From CAYOSU01 sp964406735 (lineage in GTDB: Bacteria > Bacillota > Clostridia > Christensenellales > CAMQZB01), in the NCBI GenBank assembly GCA_964406735.1, contig CAYOSU010000001.1:124001-188000 (forward strand): a stretch of 64,000 bases of DNA, read 5' to 3'. Position numbers and translations under genes: made by a program. Of the stretch, positions 41,487-50,647 are shown piece after piece. A model generated the notes under the pieces. That model made no database searches. It had not been told where the DNA came from and was given only the letters and a program-made list of their open reading frames with translations. The first letter of the stretch is position 1. Each line of letters begins with the position of its first letter.

Positions 41487-42482
41487 TCAACCGAGCTTAT
41501 AGCCTCTGAACGATCTTAAGGAGAATGGCAGTAGCCCTGCTCCGTACTTTTTCGCGCCTGCCTCGAAGCCTACCAAGACCATACCGTTCTCGTAGTCGAG
41601 ATCCTCGCTCATATGAGGCATCGTAACAACACTTTCAAGCGTGTTTGAGTCAAGGAAATATAGAGGTACTTTTTCTCCGTTATACTCCGTATATTGTGAA
41701 GTTTCGCTATCGCTTAGGTCGTAGATATAAAGGTGAGAGTTCTTCAGCCCTGCGGAGGTCGAAAGCACGCATTTGCCGCTTGAGGTAACACAAAAGCCCT
41801 GTACGATGTCACGAACGGAAAGTGCAACGACGGGCTTTTCTGTATCAACGCCAAAGGGCTTTGAGTCGTCTCGCAAATAACCGTAGATCATCGCACTGTG
41901 GTTTTCTCCATCCGTTGCGACGAAGTGATTTTCATCACGGGTCTTATAGCTGTCGCCGTTTGCGTATTCACCTATCCAAAAAAGCTCTTCGTCCGAGAAA
42001 GTGAACGATGCATTGACGCCGACGTCAAAATATCCGTCGAAAGCGACCGTATCGCCACTTGTTGCGTTTTTGATAACGTCCGTCGTCAAATGGAACGCCT
42101 TTTTCTGATTGCTTATCCAGACGTGCTCGCCTGACGTAGAAATGCCTCCTGCGTGCCCCGTATAAGACTCGCCGTTTTCCCTTTGAAGCTCGAGAGATTT
42201 AACGCTCCCGTCCTTTTCGATAACGTAAATTCTTGACGGAGAGTCGGAGAAATACCCGCAGCAAAGGTATGCGTCAAGCGTTTCCGAATAACAAAGCCCT
42301 TGCGGAATAAACCCCTCCGAAAGCCCCGGGATGTTACCGAGTTTTTCTGAATTGCCCATAAAATCGGAATAAAATATCGGCGTCGAGTAACAAAGAAGTG
42401 TGTATAGCAATAAGAACGCAACGATTGCGATAAGCACCGACAAAACGACCCTTTTCGGGCTTCGTATCTTTTTAGAGGACAT
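41487..42482 (-). CDS. Exported, membrane-anchored protein, probably beta-propeller; function unknown
   Basis: A 331-residue protein with one N-terminal membrane segment (about residues 12-31) and a large extracytoplasmic part. The sequence has repeated short beta-strand units with patterns such as FIPQGLCYSETLDAYLCCGYF, GISTSGEHVWISN and GFCVTSSGKCVLSTSAG, which suggest a propeller. There is no catalytic motif I can identify. AAGGAGA precedes the ATG. Confidence 0.65.
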   Translation of the reverse strand: MSSKKIRSPKRVVLSVLIAIVAFLLLYTLLCYSTPIFYSDFMGNSEKLGNIPGLSEGFIPQGLCYSETLDAYLCCGYFSDSPSRIYVIEKDGSVKSLELQRENGESYTGHAGGISTSGEHVWISNQKKAFHLTTDVIKNATSGDTVAFDGYFDVGVNASFTFSDEELFWIGEYANGDSYKTRDENHFVATDGENHSAMIYGYLRDDSKPFGVDTEKPVVALSVRDIVQGFCVTSSGKCVLSTSAGLKNSHLYIYDLSDSETSQYTEYNGEKVPLYFLDSNTLESVVTMPHMSEDLDYENGMVLVGFEAGAKKYGAGLLPFSLRSFRGYKLG

Positions 42483-42625
42483 AAGCTCTCCTTTTTCGCA
42501 TTTATACGCTAATTTTACTATCGATGAAGCCTTTTGTCAATAATGGTATACAGACTTTTGACAAAAACCGACGGAATCACATTATTCAATTTACCGTTGA
42601 GTTACTTTAACGAACTAAATAATCG

Positions 42626-42654
42626 TTGACAAAGGTGAGGTGCTGTTGTATAAT
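42626..42654 (+). promoter_or_regulatory. Consensus sigma-A promoter of pepF
   Basis: TTGACA (42626-42631), a 17-base spacer, TATAAT (42649-42654): both hexamers perfect. Confidence 0.85.
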
Positions 42655-42676
42655 TACAAAAAATAGGAGGACAACT

Positions 42677-44368
42677 ATGGAAAACGTAATGAAAGTAAAG
42701 GATTTCCCTTATGAAAGAGCTGATGCCGAGGTCGTAAAGAAAGCGGCGGCGGATTTTCAGGGGACGGCAAAAACGGCAACCAACGCAAAGGCTATTGCGG
42801 ACGCATATAGAAAGCTGATAGATGAGACGGAGAAGTATTTCACTATGAGCTCGCTTGCTTATACGAGATATACTCTCAATACGCACGACGAGTTTTATTT
42901 GGCAGAGCAAGAGTATTACGACGAAGTAAACCCCGTTTTGAGCGTTCTTTTGACGGAAGCTGGCAATACGCTTTTGGATAGCCCGTTCAGAGAGGAGCTT
43001 AAGGGAATGTTTCCCGAGACGCTCTTTATGAACCTCGAATGCTCGAGAAAGGCTACGAGCGAAAAGACTATTGCCGAGGAACAGGAAGAAAACACTATCA
43101 TAACGGAGTACTCACAGCTCATGTCGCAGATAGCGGTAGACTGGAACGGCGAGAAGAAGACGATAAGCTACGTCCGTGGATTTATGGAGGACGGCGACAG
43201 AGAGGTAAGAAGAAAAGCCGCAGAGGCTATCGGTCTTGCCCTTCAGGGTGAAAAAGAGAAGCTCGACGACATCTACGACCGTTTGGTCAAGGTTCGTACA
43301 AAAATGGCGCAGAAGATGGGATACAAGAACTTTGTCGAGCTCGGATATTATCGCATGGGCAGAATAGACTACGACGAAGCTATGGTAAAGACGTTCAGAA
43401 ACAACGTTCTTTCCGACATCGTTCCCGTCGTATGCAAGCTAAAAGAGCAGATAAAGGAAAATCTCGGCATCGACAAGTTCATGTTCTACGATAACGACGT
43501 CATCGACGGCGGAGATCCTCGTCCTTATCCCGACGCGGAGGGCATACTCAAGGCGGCTCAGAAGATGTACCACGAAATGGAGCCGTCGATCGGCGAGTTC
43601 ATGGACAGAATGCTTGCCGCAGAGGCGTTCGATACGCTTGCTCGTGACGGAAAGTGGGGCGGCGGTTATGCTACTACCTTCGAGAGCTTCAAACAGCCCT
43701 TTATCTTGGCAAACTTCAACGGTTCGTCGGGTGATATAGACGTCGTAACGCACGAGTTCGGACATACGATAGCTATGGACTACGCATTGAAGAGCGACGA
43801 TAAAACGGTCGGTATCGGTTCGTCGGAGACTGCGGAAACGCACAGCATGAGCATGGAGTTTTTGAGCTGGCCTTATATGGACAAGTTTTTCAAAGACCCT
43901 GCATTATATGAATACAAGCACTTAGCGTCCTCGCTCTCGTTCATACCTTACGGCGTTATCGTCGACGAGTTCCAGCATATCGTATACGAAAACCCCGATA
44001 TGACTCCTGCAGAGAGAGACGAAGCCTACTTGGCGCTCGAGAAAAAGTACCGCCCGTACCTCTCGTTCGAGGGAATACCTTACTTGGAGCTTGGTACGAG
44101 ATGGCAGTACCAGATGCACATTTATGAGTCTCCTTTCTACTATATAGACTACTGCCTTGCGCAGGTAGTTGCGCTCGAATTCCTCGTTCTCTCGAGAAAG
44201 GACTACAAGAAAGCGCTCGAAACGTATATTGCGCACGCAAAACGCGGCGGCAAGTTCGCATTCAGAAAGCTCGTAGAGATGACGGGACTCAAGTCTCCGT
44301 TTGAAGAGGGCTCGCTCAAAGAGATAGCCGACGAGTGCATCAACATCTTGGCAGAGCTCAAAAAATAA
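42677..44368 (+). CDS. pepF: Oligoendopeptidase F-type M3 metallopeptidase
   Basis: A 563-residue cytoplasmic peptidase that cuts short peptides. The zinc site is VVTHEFGHTIAM (HExxH, about residues 356-367), with the third ligand in the downstream ETHSMSMEF block. The N-terminal half is the helical lid typical of M3 enzymes. I start at the ATG at 42677, after TAGGAGG. The longer frame upstream reads through the promoter. With tldDE and the Opp transporter downstream it forms a peptide-use neighbourhood. Confidence 0.95.
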   Translation: MENVMKVKDFPYERADAEVVKKAAADFQGTAKTATNAKAIADAYRKLIDETEKYFTMSSLAYTRYTLNTHDEFYLAEQEYYDEVNPVLSVLLTEAGNTLLDSPFREELKGMFPETLFMNLECSRKATSEKTIAEEQEENTIITEYSQLMSQIAVDWNGEKKTISYVRGFMEDGDREVRRKAAEAIGLALQGEKEKLDDIYDRLVKVRTKMAQKMGYKNFVELGYYRMGRIDYDEAMVKTFRNNVLSDIVPVVCKLKEQIKENLGIDKFMFYDNDVIDGGDPRPYPDAEGILKAAQKMYHEMEPSIGEFMDRMLAAEAFDTLARDGKWGGGYATTFESFKQPFILANFNGSSGDIDVVTHEFGHTIAMDYALKSDDKTVGIGSSETAETHSMSMEFLSWPYMDKFFKDPALYEYKHLASSLSFIPYGVIVDEFQHIVYENPDMTPAERDEAYLALEKKYRPYLSFEGIPYLELGTRWQYQMHIYESPFYYIDYCLAQVVALEFLVLSRKDYKKALETYIAHAKRGGKFAFRKLVEMTGLKSPFEEGSLKEIADECINILAELKK

Positions 44369-44403
44369 TGCAAAACACCCGATCTGCAACCGATAGTTGT
44401 CAA

Positions 44404-44432
44404 ACTTCCACCCAAAATAGGTGGACTGGAAG
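44404..44432 (+). promoter_or_regulatory. Hairpin between pepF and tldD
   Basis: CTTCCA and TGGAAG enclose an inner CCACC-CAAAATA-GGTGG. No T tract follows, so it may be an mRNA processing or stability element. A second small hairpin (AACGC...GCGTT) lies at about 44443-44462. Confidence 0.35.
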
Positions 44433-44495
44433 ATTTTGCAACGCTAAAATAAAAGCGTTGATAAGGTTCAAATACGCCTTAAAAGGAGAAATAAA

Positions 44496-45833
44496 ATGAT
44501 AAAATTCAAAGAGGGCTTTTACGCCGACGTTCGCACGGAGGACAGAAGCCGTACGATCATTCAATACGTTGACGGCGTATTGAGAGAAATAAAGACTCGA
44601 AACGAGGTCAGAGCGTTTTTGAGAGTATACGACGGCAAGCTGTGGTATTACGCCGCAGTTACCGACGTTGCGCATATTCAGAATACGCTTGACGAACTTT
44701 ATGAGGCGGCAACATTCAATCCCGAAATACTTGGCGACCCCATAGTACGCCGTTTTGAGCGCAATAAAGCGTGTGAATTCTGCTTTAAGGACAAGTCGGT
44801 AAGGAATATTCCGCTCGAGCAAAAGAACGCTCAGCTTCTCAAATATCTTCCCATTTTGTCTGAGGATAAGTGTATGACAGTCCCAACGGCTTCGTACGTG
44901 GACAGAAACAGCGTATTCACCTTCAAGTCCTCGCTCGGCGCAGACGTCGAGTATGATTACCAGACTTGCGGTATCATGCTCTCCTGTAACATGGTCGAGG
45001 GTGATAAGAAGTTTACGGGAAGCTGGCAGAACGGCGAAACGGAGTTTGAAAAGCTCGTCGGATTAGAGGATAAGATCCGCGCGGCGATGCAGGAATCGGC
45101 AACGTTTATGAGAACCTCAGTCCCCGTAACGGCAGGCGACTATCCCGTAGTGCTTTCGCCGCAAGCGGCAGGTGTATTTGCGCACGAGTCGTTTGGGCAT
45201 AAGTCTGAGTCCGACTTCATGCTTTCCGACGAGAGTATGAAAGACGAGTGGCAACTCGGCAAGACGGTAGGATCTCCCATACTTTCGATCGCTGAATGCG
45301 GCGAGTATATCGGAAGTGGCTACGTTCCTTACGACGACGAGGGGACGAAGGCTCGCAAGAACTACCTTATCAAGAACGGCGTTTTGGCGGGCAGACTTCA
45401 CAACGCAATGACGGCGGCGGCACTTGATGAAGGATTGACGGGCAATGCAAGAGCTATAGACTGCACGTTCGAGCCTATCGTCCGTATGACTAACACCTAT
45501 ATCGAGGGCGGCGACCTTACGTTCGACGAACTCATCGCACCCATCAAGAAGGGCTATTTCATAAAGGCAATAAGCCACGGTAGCGGCATGAGCACTTTCA
45601 CGATCGCTCCAACCCTTGCATATGAGATAGTGGACGGCAAGCTCGGTGCTCCCACGCAGATAAGCGTCATAACGGGCAACGTTTTCGAGACGTTAGGACT
45701 CGTTGACGGACTTACCAAGGATGTAGAGATGCTTTCGTTCGTAGGCGGCGGCTGTGGCAAGATGGAACAATCCGGTCTTCCCGTAGGCTTCGGCGGCCCG
45801 TACGTTCGCGTTTCCAAAATGAGAGTTCAGTGA
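44496..45833 (+). CDS. tldD: Metalloprotease TldD
   Basis: Catalytic subunit of the TldD/TldE protease. The 445 residues carry the HExxxH zinc motif in FAHESFGHKSESD (about residue 226). The typical C-terminal blocks ISHGSGMSTFTIAPT and GGCGKMEQSGLPVG follow, including the metal-ligand cysteine. TldDE trims unfolded peptides and, in other bacteria, removes leaders of some ribosomal peptides such as microcin B17. No such precursor gene is next to it here. AAAGGAG precedes the ATG. Confidence 0.94.
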   Translation: MIKFKEGFYADVRTEDRSRTIIQYVDGVLREIKTRNEVRAFLRVYDGKLWYYAAVTDVAHIQNTLDELYEAATFNPEILGDPIVRRFERNKACEFCFKDKSVRNIPLEQKNAQLLKYLPILSEDKCMTVPTASYVDRNSVFTFKSSLGADVEYDYQTCGIMLSCNMVEGDKKFTGSWQNGETEFEKLVGLEDKIRAAMQESATFMRTSVPVTAGDYPVVLSPQAAGVFAHESFGHKSESDFMLSDESMKDEWQLGKTVGSPILSIAECGEYIGSGYVPYDDEGTKARKNYLIKNGVLAGRLHNAMTAAALDEGLTGNARAIDCTFEPIVRMTNTYIEGGDLTFDELIAPIKKGYFIKAISHGSGMSTFTIAPTLAYEIVDGKLGAPTQISVITGNVFETLGLVDGLTKDVEMLSFVGGGCGKMEQSGLPVGFGGPYVRVSKMRVQ

Positions 45834-45842
45834 GGTGGGAAT

Positions 45843-47063
45843 ATGGATAAAGAGTATTTAATAAGCAAAGAGAGCTCTGTAACGCTCAATATAACGGCAG
45901 GCAAGATAGACAGCTACCGCAAAAAAGAGGAAACGACGAGCACTGTAAGAGTGTATAAAGACGGCAAGATAGGCATTGCCGGCGCATTAGGCTTGGTCGA
46001 CGAAAAGACGCTCACTGCGCAGGCGGAGAAAGCTCTTGCAAACGGAATTCCGTACGTATCGGCACTCGACGGCGAGTTGAATATCGAGGTGCACAACGAG
46101 AAAGATATAATCTCTACAAAAGACTTCGTTCCCGAAATGCAGAACTTCCTTGATAGAGTGGGCGAGGCTTGCCCTCGCTTTGCGATAAGCAACAAGATAT
46201 ACTTAAACGAGAGTTGCTATGAGTATAATAACTCCAACGGTAGGCGTTTGGCGTGCTCCGACAATAAGCTCGGGGTCGAGCTTTTGTTTCAGGCGAGAGG
46301 CTCGGGCAACCTGATGGACTGCTTCTACGGCTGGGAGGGTAAAAAATTCGATCCCGACAAATCTGTCGAGGATTGCAAAGCCTTCCACGATGCATATTTC
46401 AACGAGGTTGATATCGAGCCCGGTGAGTGGACGATAGTTAGCTCCCCGTTCGATGTATTCGGAACGTTTTTGAGGAACTTTATCGGCGAGATGTATGTGT
46501 CGGGCTCTTCACTCGTAAGCGGCAAGCTCGGCGAAAAGGTGTTCGCAGATAACCTCACGATCTCATGCGATATGAATCCCGCGACCCACTTGTGCACACA
46601 GTTCTTTGACGACGAGGGACAGGTCGCCGACGATTTCAGACCTACTATAATAGAAAACGGCGTTTTGAAGGGCGTTTTAACGACCAAAAACACCGCAAAA
46701 CTCTTCGGTCTGCCCGTTTCTAAGACGTCTGCAGCGGCGTACGACGGAGTACCGCAAAACGGCTTCAGAGGGCTTTACGTAAGACCTACGCATGACACGC
46801 TTGCGGAGTTGGCGAAAGGCAAAGCAATTTACTTGTGCTTTGCGAGCGGTGGCGATACGACTCCCGACGGACACTTCGCAACCCCCGTTCAGACGGCGTT
46901 CCTCATCGAGGACGGCAAGCTGGTCGGTAGGATCCCAGAAGTCAATATAAGCGGCGACTTCTTTGATATGCTCGGGAAAAATTATATCGGCACAGTTCAG
47001 GGTAACCCGTATCAGTCCGAAACAGACCAACTTATGGCGGTCAGAATGACCTTGACTAAATAA
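45843..47063 (+). CDS. tldE: TldD partner protein TldE (PmbA)
   Basis: A 406-residue PmbA/TldE homologue, nine bases after tldD. It lacks the HExxxH motif, as expected for the non-catalytic partner. It shows VRVYKDGKIGIAGA near the start and PYQSETDQLMAVRMT at the end. The two proteins form a heterodimer around the active site. AGGTGGG precedes the ATG. A terminator ends the pair. Confidence 0.94.
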   Translation: MDKEYLISKESSVTLNITAGKIDSYRKKEETTSTVRVYKDGKIGIAGALGLVDEKTLTAQAEKALANGIPYVSALDGELNIEVHNEKDIISTKDFVPEMQNFLDRVGEACPRFAISNKIYLNESCYEYNNSNGRRLACSDNKLGVELLFQARGSGNLMDCFYGWEGKKFDPDKSVEDCKAFHDAYFNEVDIEPGEWTIVSSPFDVFGTFLRNFIGEMYVSGSSLVSGKLGEKVFADNLTISCDMNPATHLCTQFFDDEGQVADDFRPTIIENGVLKGVLTTKNTAKLFGLPVSKTSAAAYDGVPQNGFRGLYVRPTHDTLAELAKGKAIYLCFASGGDTTPDGHFATPVQTAFLIEDGKLVGRIPEVNISGDFFDMLGKNYIGTVQGNPYQSETDQLMAVRMTLTK

Positions 47064-47077
47064 AAACCTAAAACGTT

Positions 47078-47107
47078 AAAGAGCGAGATTCCCTCGCTCT
47101 TTTTATT
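47078..47107 (+). terminator. Terminator after tldE
   Basis: AAAGAGCGAG (47078-47087), loop ATTCC, CTCGCTCTTT (47093-47102), then T residues. Confidence 0.85.
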
Positions 47108-47637
47108 ATAAAATGTCAGCCAAACCCGTAGGTGGTGGTTTACTGCTGCTGAAAACCTAACTATTCTTGATAATTCTGCTTTACTAACTGCTCCACTCGC
47201 TGCTCGCCGAATCTAAAGCTCGACTGATACTATTTTAAAATCCCGTACAGCATTACACGCCACTCGCCCAACATATTGTGCTTGAGTACGGCTTTCCGTT
47301 GCTTATTTTGTTACATCGACGTGTTTTATGTATAAACTGTGCATAAATACACATTTTTATGCATAAAAAATACGTCGCATTTTTCGTATTCTTCACCTAA
47401 AAATTCCGACTTTTTCCCAAAACTCCACGTTTTTGCAGGAGAAATAGTCGTTTTCTTGAATAATTCCGTCCAAAAAATCACACAATTCTTTATCGAGCAA
47501 AAGTGAAAACTTCCGCTTAAACACTTGTAAAACCCCATTTTCGTTAACATTTGCAAACTATTTTTGTCAATTGTGGGATTTTTGCGTGAGAAAATCAAAA
47601 AAAAGCAAAATTTTTCCGTAAAACTGCGAGAAATCAC
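47108..47637. other. Gene-free 0.5-kb gap before the opp operon, with a possible decayed fragment and a palindrome
   Basis: 47108-47330 is moderately GC-rich and on the minus strand ends in a short protein-like frame (RFGEQRVEQLVKQNYQE, then a stop at 47161-47163). An in-frame stop lies 23 codons earlier, so any gene is decayed. 47331-47637 is very A+T rich and contains the 16-base palindrome TTTTTATGCATAAAAA (47354-47369) next to TGTGCATAAATACACA. A 106-codon minus-strand frame there (47326-47646) has no ribosome site or recognisable content and is not called. Confidence 0.5.
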
Positions 47638-47666
47638 TTTACACAATTAAATCGATGATGTATAAT
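47638..47666 (+). promoter_or_regulatory. Promoter of the opp operon
   Basis: TTTACA (47638-47643), a 17-base spacer, TATAAT (47661-47666), 80 bases before oppA. Confidence 0.7.
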
Positions 47667-47746
47667 ATTTGCATTATCAATAAGTGGTTTTTGCGGAAAG
47701 GCGATTGGCTTTTCGACGGAAACTGCAAAATGGAGGAAAAGAAAAA

Positions 47747-50314
47747 ATGAAAAAAGCAAAGATCATAGTTGCTTTGGTTTTGTGCTTAGTTATGGCGCTT
47801 GGTTCATTTGCTGCTTGTCAGAAAGAAGACAGTAAAGAGCAGGTAACATATAACACCACAACTTCGGTAATGCCGAGCAACTGGAACGAGTTCACTTATG
47901 CGGACAACAACGATACGCAGATCATGAGCTACATTGCTTCTTCTTTCTTCGAGTATGACTACAAATTCGAAGACGGCAAGAAATACAATGCTGACGGAAC
48001 TGTAAATGCAGACGCGATTATCGACGGCGCATTCTCCGTAAACTACTCTGCAGCTACGAAGCTTGAAGACGTAACCTCTTCCGTTGACGCAAAGTGGGGC
48101 TATACCGATGCTCAGAAGGCAGAGGGCGGCTATGCTTGGAAGATCACTCTCCGTGATGACCTCAAGTGGGATGACGGAACGAAGATCAAAGCTGAAGACT
48201 TCGAGTATTCTATGAAGCAGTTGCTCGATCCTGAATTCTTGAACTTCAGAGCAAATACTTATTATGACACTCTCAAGATCAAGAACTCCAGAGGCTACTA
48301 CTTCCAGAATCAGGAAAGAACTTATGAGACCGTAGGAAGCCTTAAATATAAGACGAATGCTGCTGCTCTTGCTGCCGGCGAAACGCTTTATATCGATGTG
48401 TATGAATTCTATGGCGCAAAAGGCTATGTTGACGCTGAAGGCAACTCTTGCCCTCAGTGGGTAGCTTACAACGATGAGACCGTTTACGATACTGCAGAAG
48501 CTTGGGCTGCAGGCGAAGCAGAAGATGCTTTCTCCGGAAAAGATCTTTGGGATTATTATTTTGCTCCTGATGCACCTGCAGGATATGGTGCTTATGTAGA
48601 AGTTGACGCGCAGTATGAAGGTTGGCTCTCTATCGGCGTTGAAAATACCGTTCGTGACGTAGATTGGGAGAACGTTGGTATCTACGCTATTCCTAAGGAA
48701 AACGCTATCGTTCTTTGCTTGGATAAAGCTTTCGCATTGCTTACGGAAGACGGTGATCTTTCCGTTTGGGCTGGTTATTATTTGAGTAGTCTTCCCCTCG
48801 TTAACGAGAAAAAATACGAAGCTTCGAAGACGGCTCCTGCAGCAGGCGCAACGCTTTGGACTTCTAATTACAACTCCTCTCTCGACACGACCTCTTCTTG
48901 GGGCCCCTACAAGCTCACCGAGTTCGAGGCAGGTTCTCACTACGTACTTGAAAAGAACGAGAACTGGTACGGCTGGGATATGGAAGAGTATAAAGATCAG
49001 TACAACGTAGAAACGGTTTATTGCCGTAAGGTAGAAGAGTTTGCTACCAAGTGGATGGGCTTCTTGAACGGAACCTATGACGACGCTTCCTTGCAGACTG
49101 AAAACATCGCTGATTATGCAAACTCCAAGTACGTTTATTATAGCTCTACCGGTACAGGAACTTATGCTATGCATCTTTACAGCAATCTTCCTGTTTTGAA
49201 GAGTAGCGGCAATAATAACGGAATTCTTTCCATTCTGGAATTCAGACAGGCATTGAATCTTGGACTTAACAGAACTGATATAGTTGACAAAATTTGGCCC
49301 GGCACCTCTATTCCTTGCTTCGGTCTTGTTAACTCTGCTTACTACTATGATATCGAGAATTCTACGACTCTTGAAGACGGTGGTAGATATCGTAATACTA
49401 CTATTGCAAAAGAAGGTATCCTTCGTGCTTACGGATATACTCAGGGTGCAGACGGAAAGTGGTCTTCCGGCGATTTGACCGGTCTTTCTTTGGAAGAGGC
49501 TTATGATTCTCTTACCGGTTACAATCCTACTCTTGCAAAACAAAGGATGCAAGAAGCTGTAGATATCCTTTTGGCAGATCCTGAGTATTACGGATATGAT
49601 GCAAGCAAGAATATCACAATAATCTACGGTTCTTCTTCTGATACCGACAAGCAGAGATTCCGTTGTGATTACCTTCAGGGAATTATAGACGATCTTACAA
49701 AGGGTACTGCTCTTGAAGATAAGATAGATCTCGTATTCGACGCATCTGCTGGTGCTCAGTGGGCAGAAGCGTTCCGCGCAGGCGATACGCAAATAGGTCT
49801 TGGCTACGGAATGTCCGGCGCTGCTTTCGACCCGTTCGATTTAGTTGGCGCATTCGTTGATCCTGATGAAGATCTCAACTACCATCAGTATTGGAACACG
49901 CCTGCTATCGATCTTACTATCACTATGCCTGAGGGTGATTATGAAGGCGCAGGTCAGACCATCACGATGAACGTACAGAACTGGTACTACTGCCTCAACG
50001 GTCTCGCTGAAACGGAAAAACAGGAAGTAACTTATAACTTTGATAAGTCGCATGCTCCTTCACAAGCAAGACTTGTTATCCTCTCCGCATTGGAAGAGCT
50101 CACGATCAAAGAGAGCCGTGCGATAATGATTATTGCTGAATCCGGCGGTTCCTTCCTCGGTGCTAAGTTCTCTTACATCTCTGATCAGGAGAACACCTTC
50201 ATGGGCTTCGGCGGAATCAGATACTTGCGCGTTAATTACGACGACACTGCTTGGGCTGAGTACGTTGCTGCTAACAACAACGACCTTACTGCGGAATACA
50301 AGAAATCCGAATAA
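47747..50314 (+). CDS. oppA: Oligopeptide ABC transporter, lipoprotein substrate-binding protein (enlarged)
   Basis: An 855-residue family 5 extracellular solute-binding protein. It has a lipoprotein signal: basic start, hydrophobic core and a lipobox-like SFAAC with the cysteine at residue 25. Core blocks include WKITLRDDLKWDDGTKIKAEDFEYS (lobe I) and FRQALNLGLNRTDI. It is much larger than the usual 520-600 residues, with extra sequence between the lobe I strands (about residues 180-330). GGAGG precedes the ATG. The codon use is strongly biased, as in the ribosomal genes, so expression is probably high. Confidence 0.93.
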   Translation: MKKAKIIVALVLCLVMALGSFAACQKEDSKEQVTYNTTTSVMPSNWNEFTYADNNDTQIMSYIASSFFEYDYKFEDGKKYNADGTVNADAIIDGAFSVNYSAATKLEDVTSSVDAKWGYTDAQKAEGGYAWKITLRDDLKWDDGTKIKAEDFEYSMKQLLDPEFLNFRANTYYDTLKIKNSRGYYFQNQERTYETVGSLKYKTNAAALAAGETLYIDVYEFYGAKGYVDAEGNSCPQWVAYNDETVYDTAEAWAAGEAEDAFSGKDLWDYYFAPDAPAGYGAYVEVDAQYEGWLSIGVENTVRDVDWENVGIYAIPKENAIVLCLDKAFALLTEDGDLSVWAGYYLSSLPLVNEKKYEASKTAPAAGATLWTSNYNSSLDTTSSWGPYKLTEFEAGSHYVLEKNENWYGWDMEEYKDQYNVETVYCRKVEEFATKWMGFLNGTYDDASLQTENIADYANSKYVYYSSTGTGTYAMHLYSNLPVLKSSGNNNGILSILEFRQALNLGLNRTDIVDKIWPGTSIPCFGLVNSAYYYDIENSTTLEDGGRYRNTTIAKEGILRAYGYTQGADGKWSSGDLTGLSLEEAYDSLTGYNPTLAKQRMQEAVDILLADPEYYGYDASKNITIIYGSSSDTDKQRFRCDYLQGIIDDLTKGTALEDKIDLVFDASAGAQWAEAFRAGDTQIGLGYGMSGAAFDPFDLVGAFVDPDEDLNYHQYWNTPAIDLTITMPEGDYEGAGQTITMNVQNWYYCLNGLAETEKQEVTYNFDKSHAPSQARLVILSALEELTIKESRAIMIIAESGGSFLGAKFSYISDQENTFMGFGGIRYLRVNYDDTAWAEYVAANNNDLTAEYKKSE

Positions 50315-50348
50315 TTATTGAATAAATATTTAGTATTATTTGTTCTTA

Positions 50349-50394
50349 AGCAAACAGCGGTGAGCAAAAACTCACCGCTGATTGCTAATTTTTT
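50349..50394 (+). terminator. Terminator/attenuator between oppA and oppB
   Basis: CAGCGGTGAG (50355-50364), loop CAAAAA, CTCACCGCTG (50371-50380), extended by AGCAA/TTGCT with one mismatch, then AATTTTTT. Partial readthrough here would give more binding protein than permease. Confidence 0.8.
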
Positions 50395-50647
50395 ACGGTG
50401 TTTTCAATATAGCAAATACAGTAGAAGAATAACATAAATTATCTTATATCATAAATACTTATAAACTAACGCCTTTGTGCAACGAAAGATAGGGTACTAT
50501 ATAAGTTTACTGTTAGCTGAGGGTCATAATACGAAAACCGTACTGTGATTTTATTTACGTAGTAAAAGCCTTATATGCGCAAGCTTATGAGGCGATACTT
50601 TTTATATATTATTAATTCGAAAACAACAAAACAGAGGAGAAAAACCT
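50395..50647 (+). other. Remainder of the oppA-oppB gap, no gene seen
   Basis: A+T-rich sequence. It has a weak promoter-like pair (TTGTGC and TATATA, 17 bases apart, around 50475-50503) and a small hairpin (GCCTTAT...ATGAGGC, about 50570-50595) before the oppB ribosome site AGAGGAG. Confidence 0.4.

Noticed and set aside
44496..47063. TldD/TldE as part of a ribosomal peptide (RiPP) biosynthetic cluster
   Set aside because: No precursor peptide, cyclodehydratase, radical SAM or dedicated exporter gene is adjacent. The pair looks like a stand-alone peptidase.
47331..47369. Arginine-repressor boxes upstream of opp
   Set aside because: The TGCATAAA-type repeats resemble ArgR half-sites only loosely and lack the expected consensus and spacing.
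47326..47646. A 106-codon minus-strand gene upstream of oppA
   Set aside because: It lies in very A+T-rich sequence, overlaps the opp -35 region, and has no ribosome site or family resemblance.
47804..49792. A 662-codon open frame on the minus strand opposite oppA
   Set aside because: It is a mirror of oppA, whose biased codons avoid reverse-strand stops. It has no ribosome site and no recognisable domain, while oppA is a complete, recognised protein.
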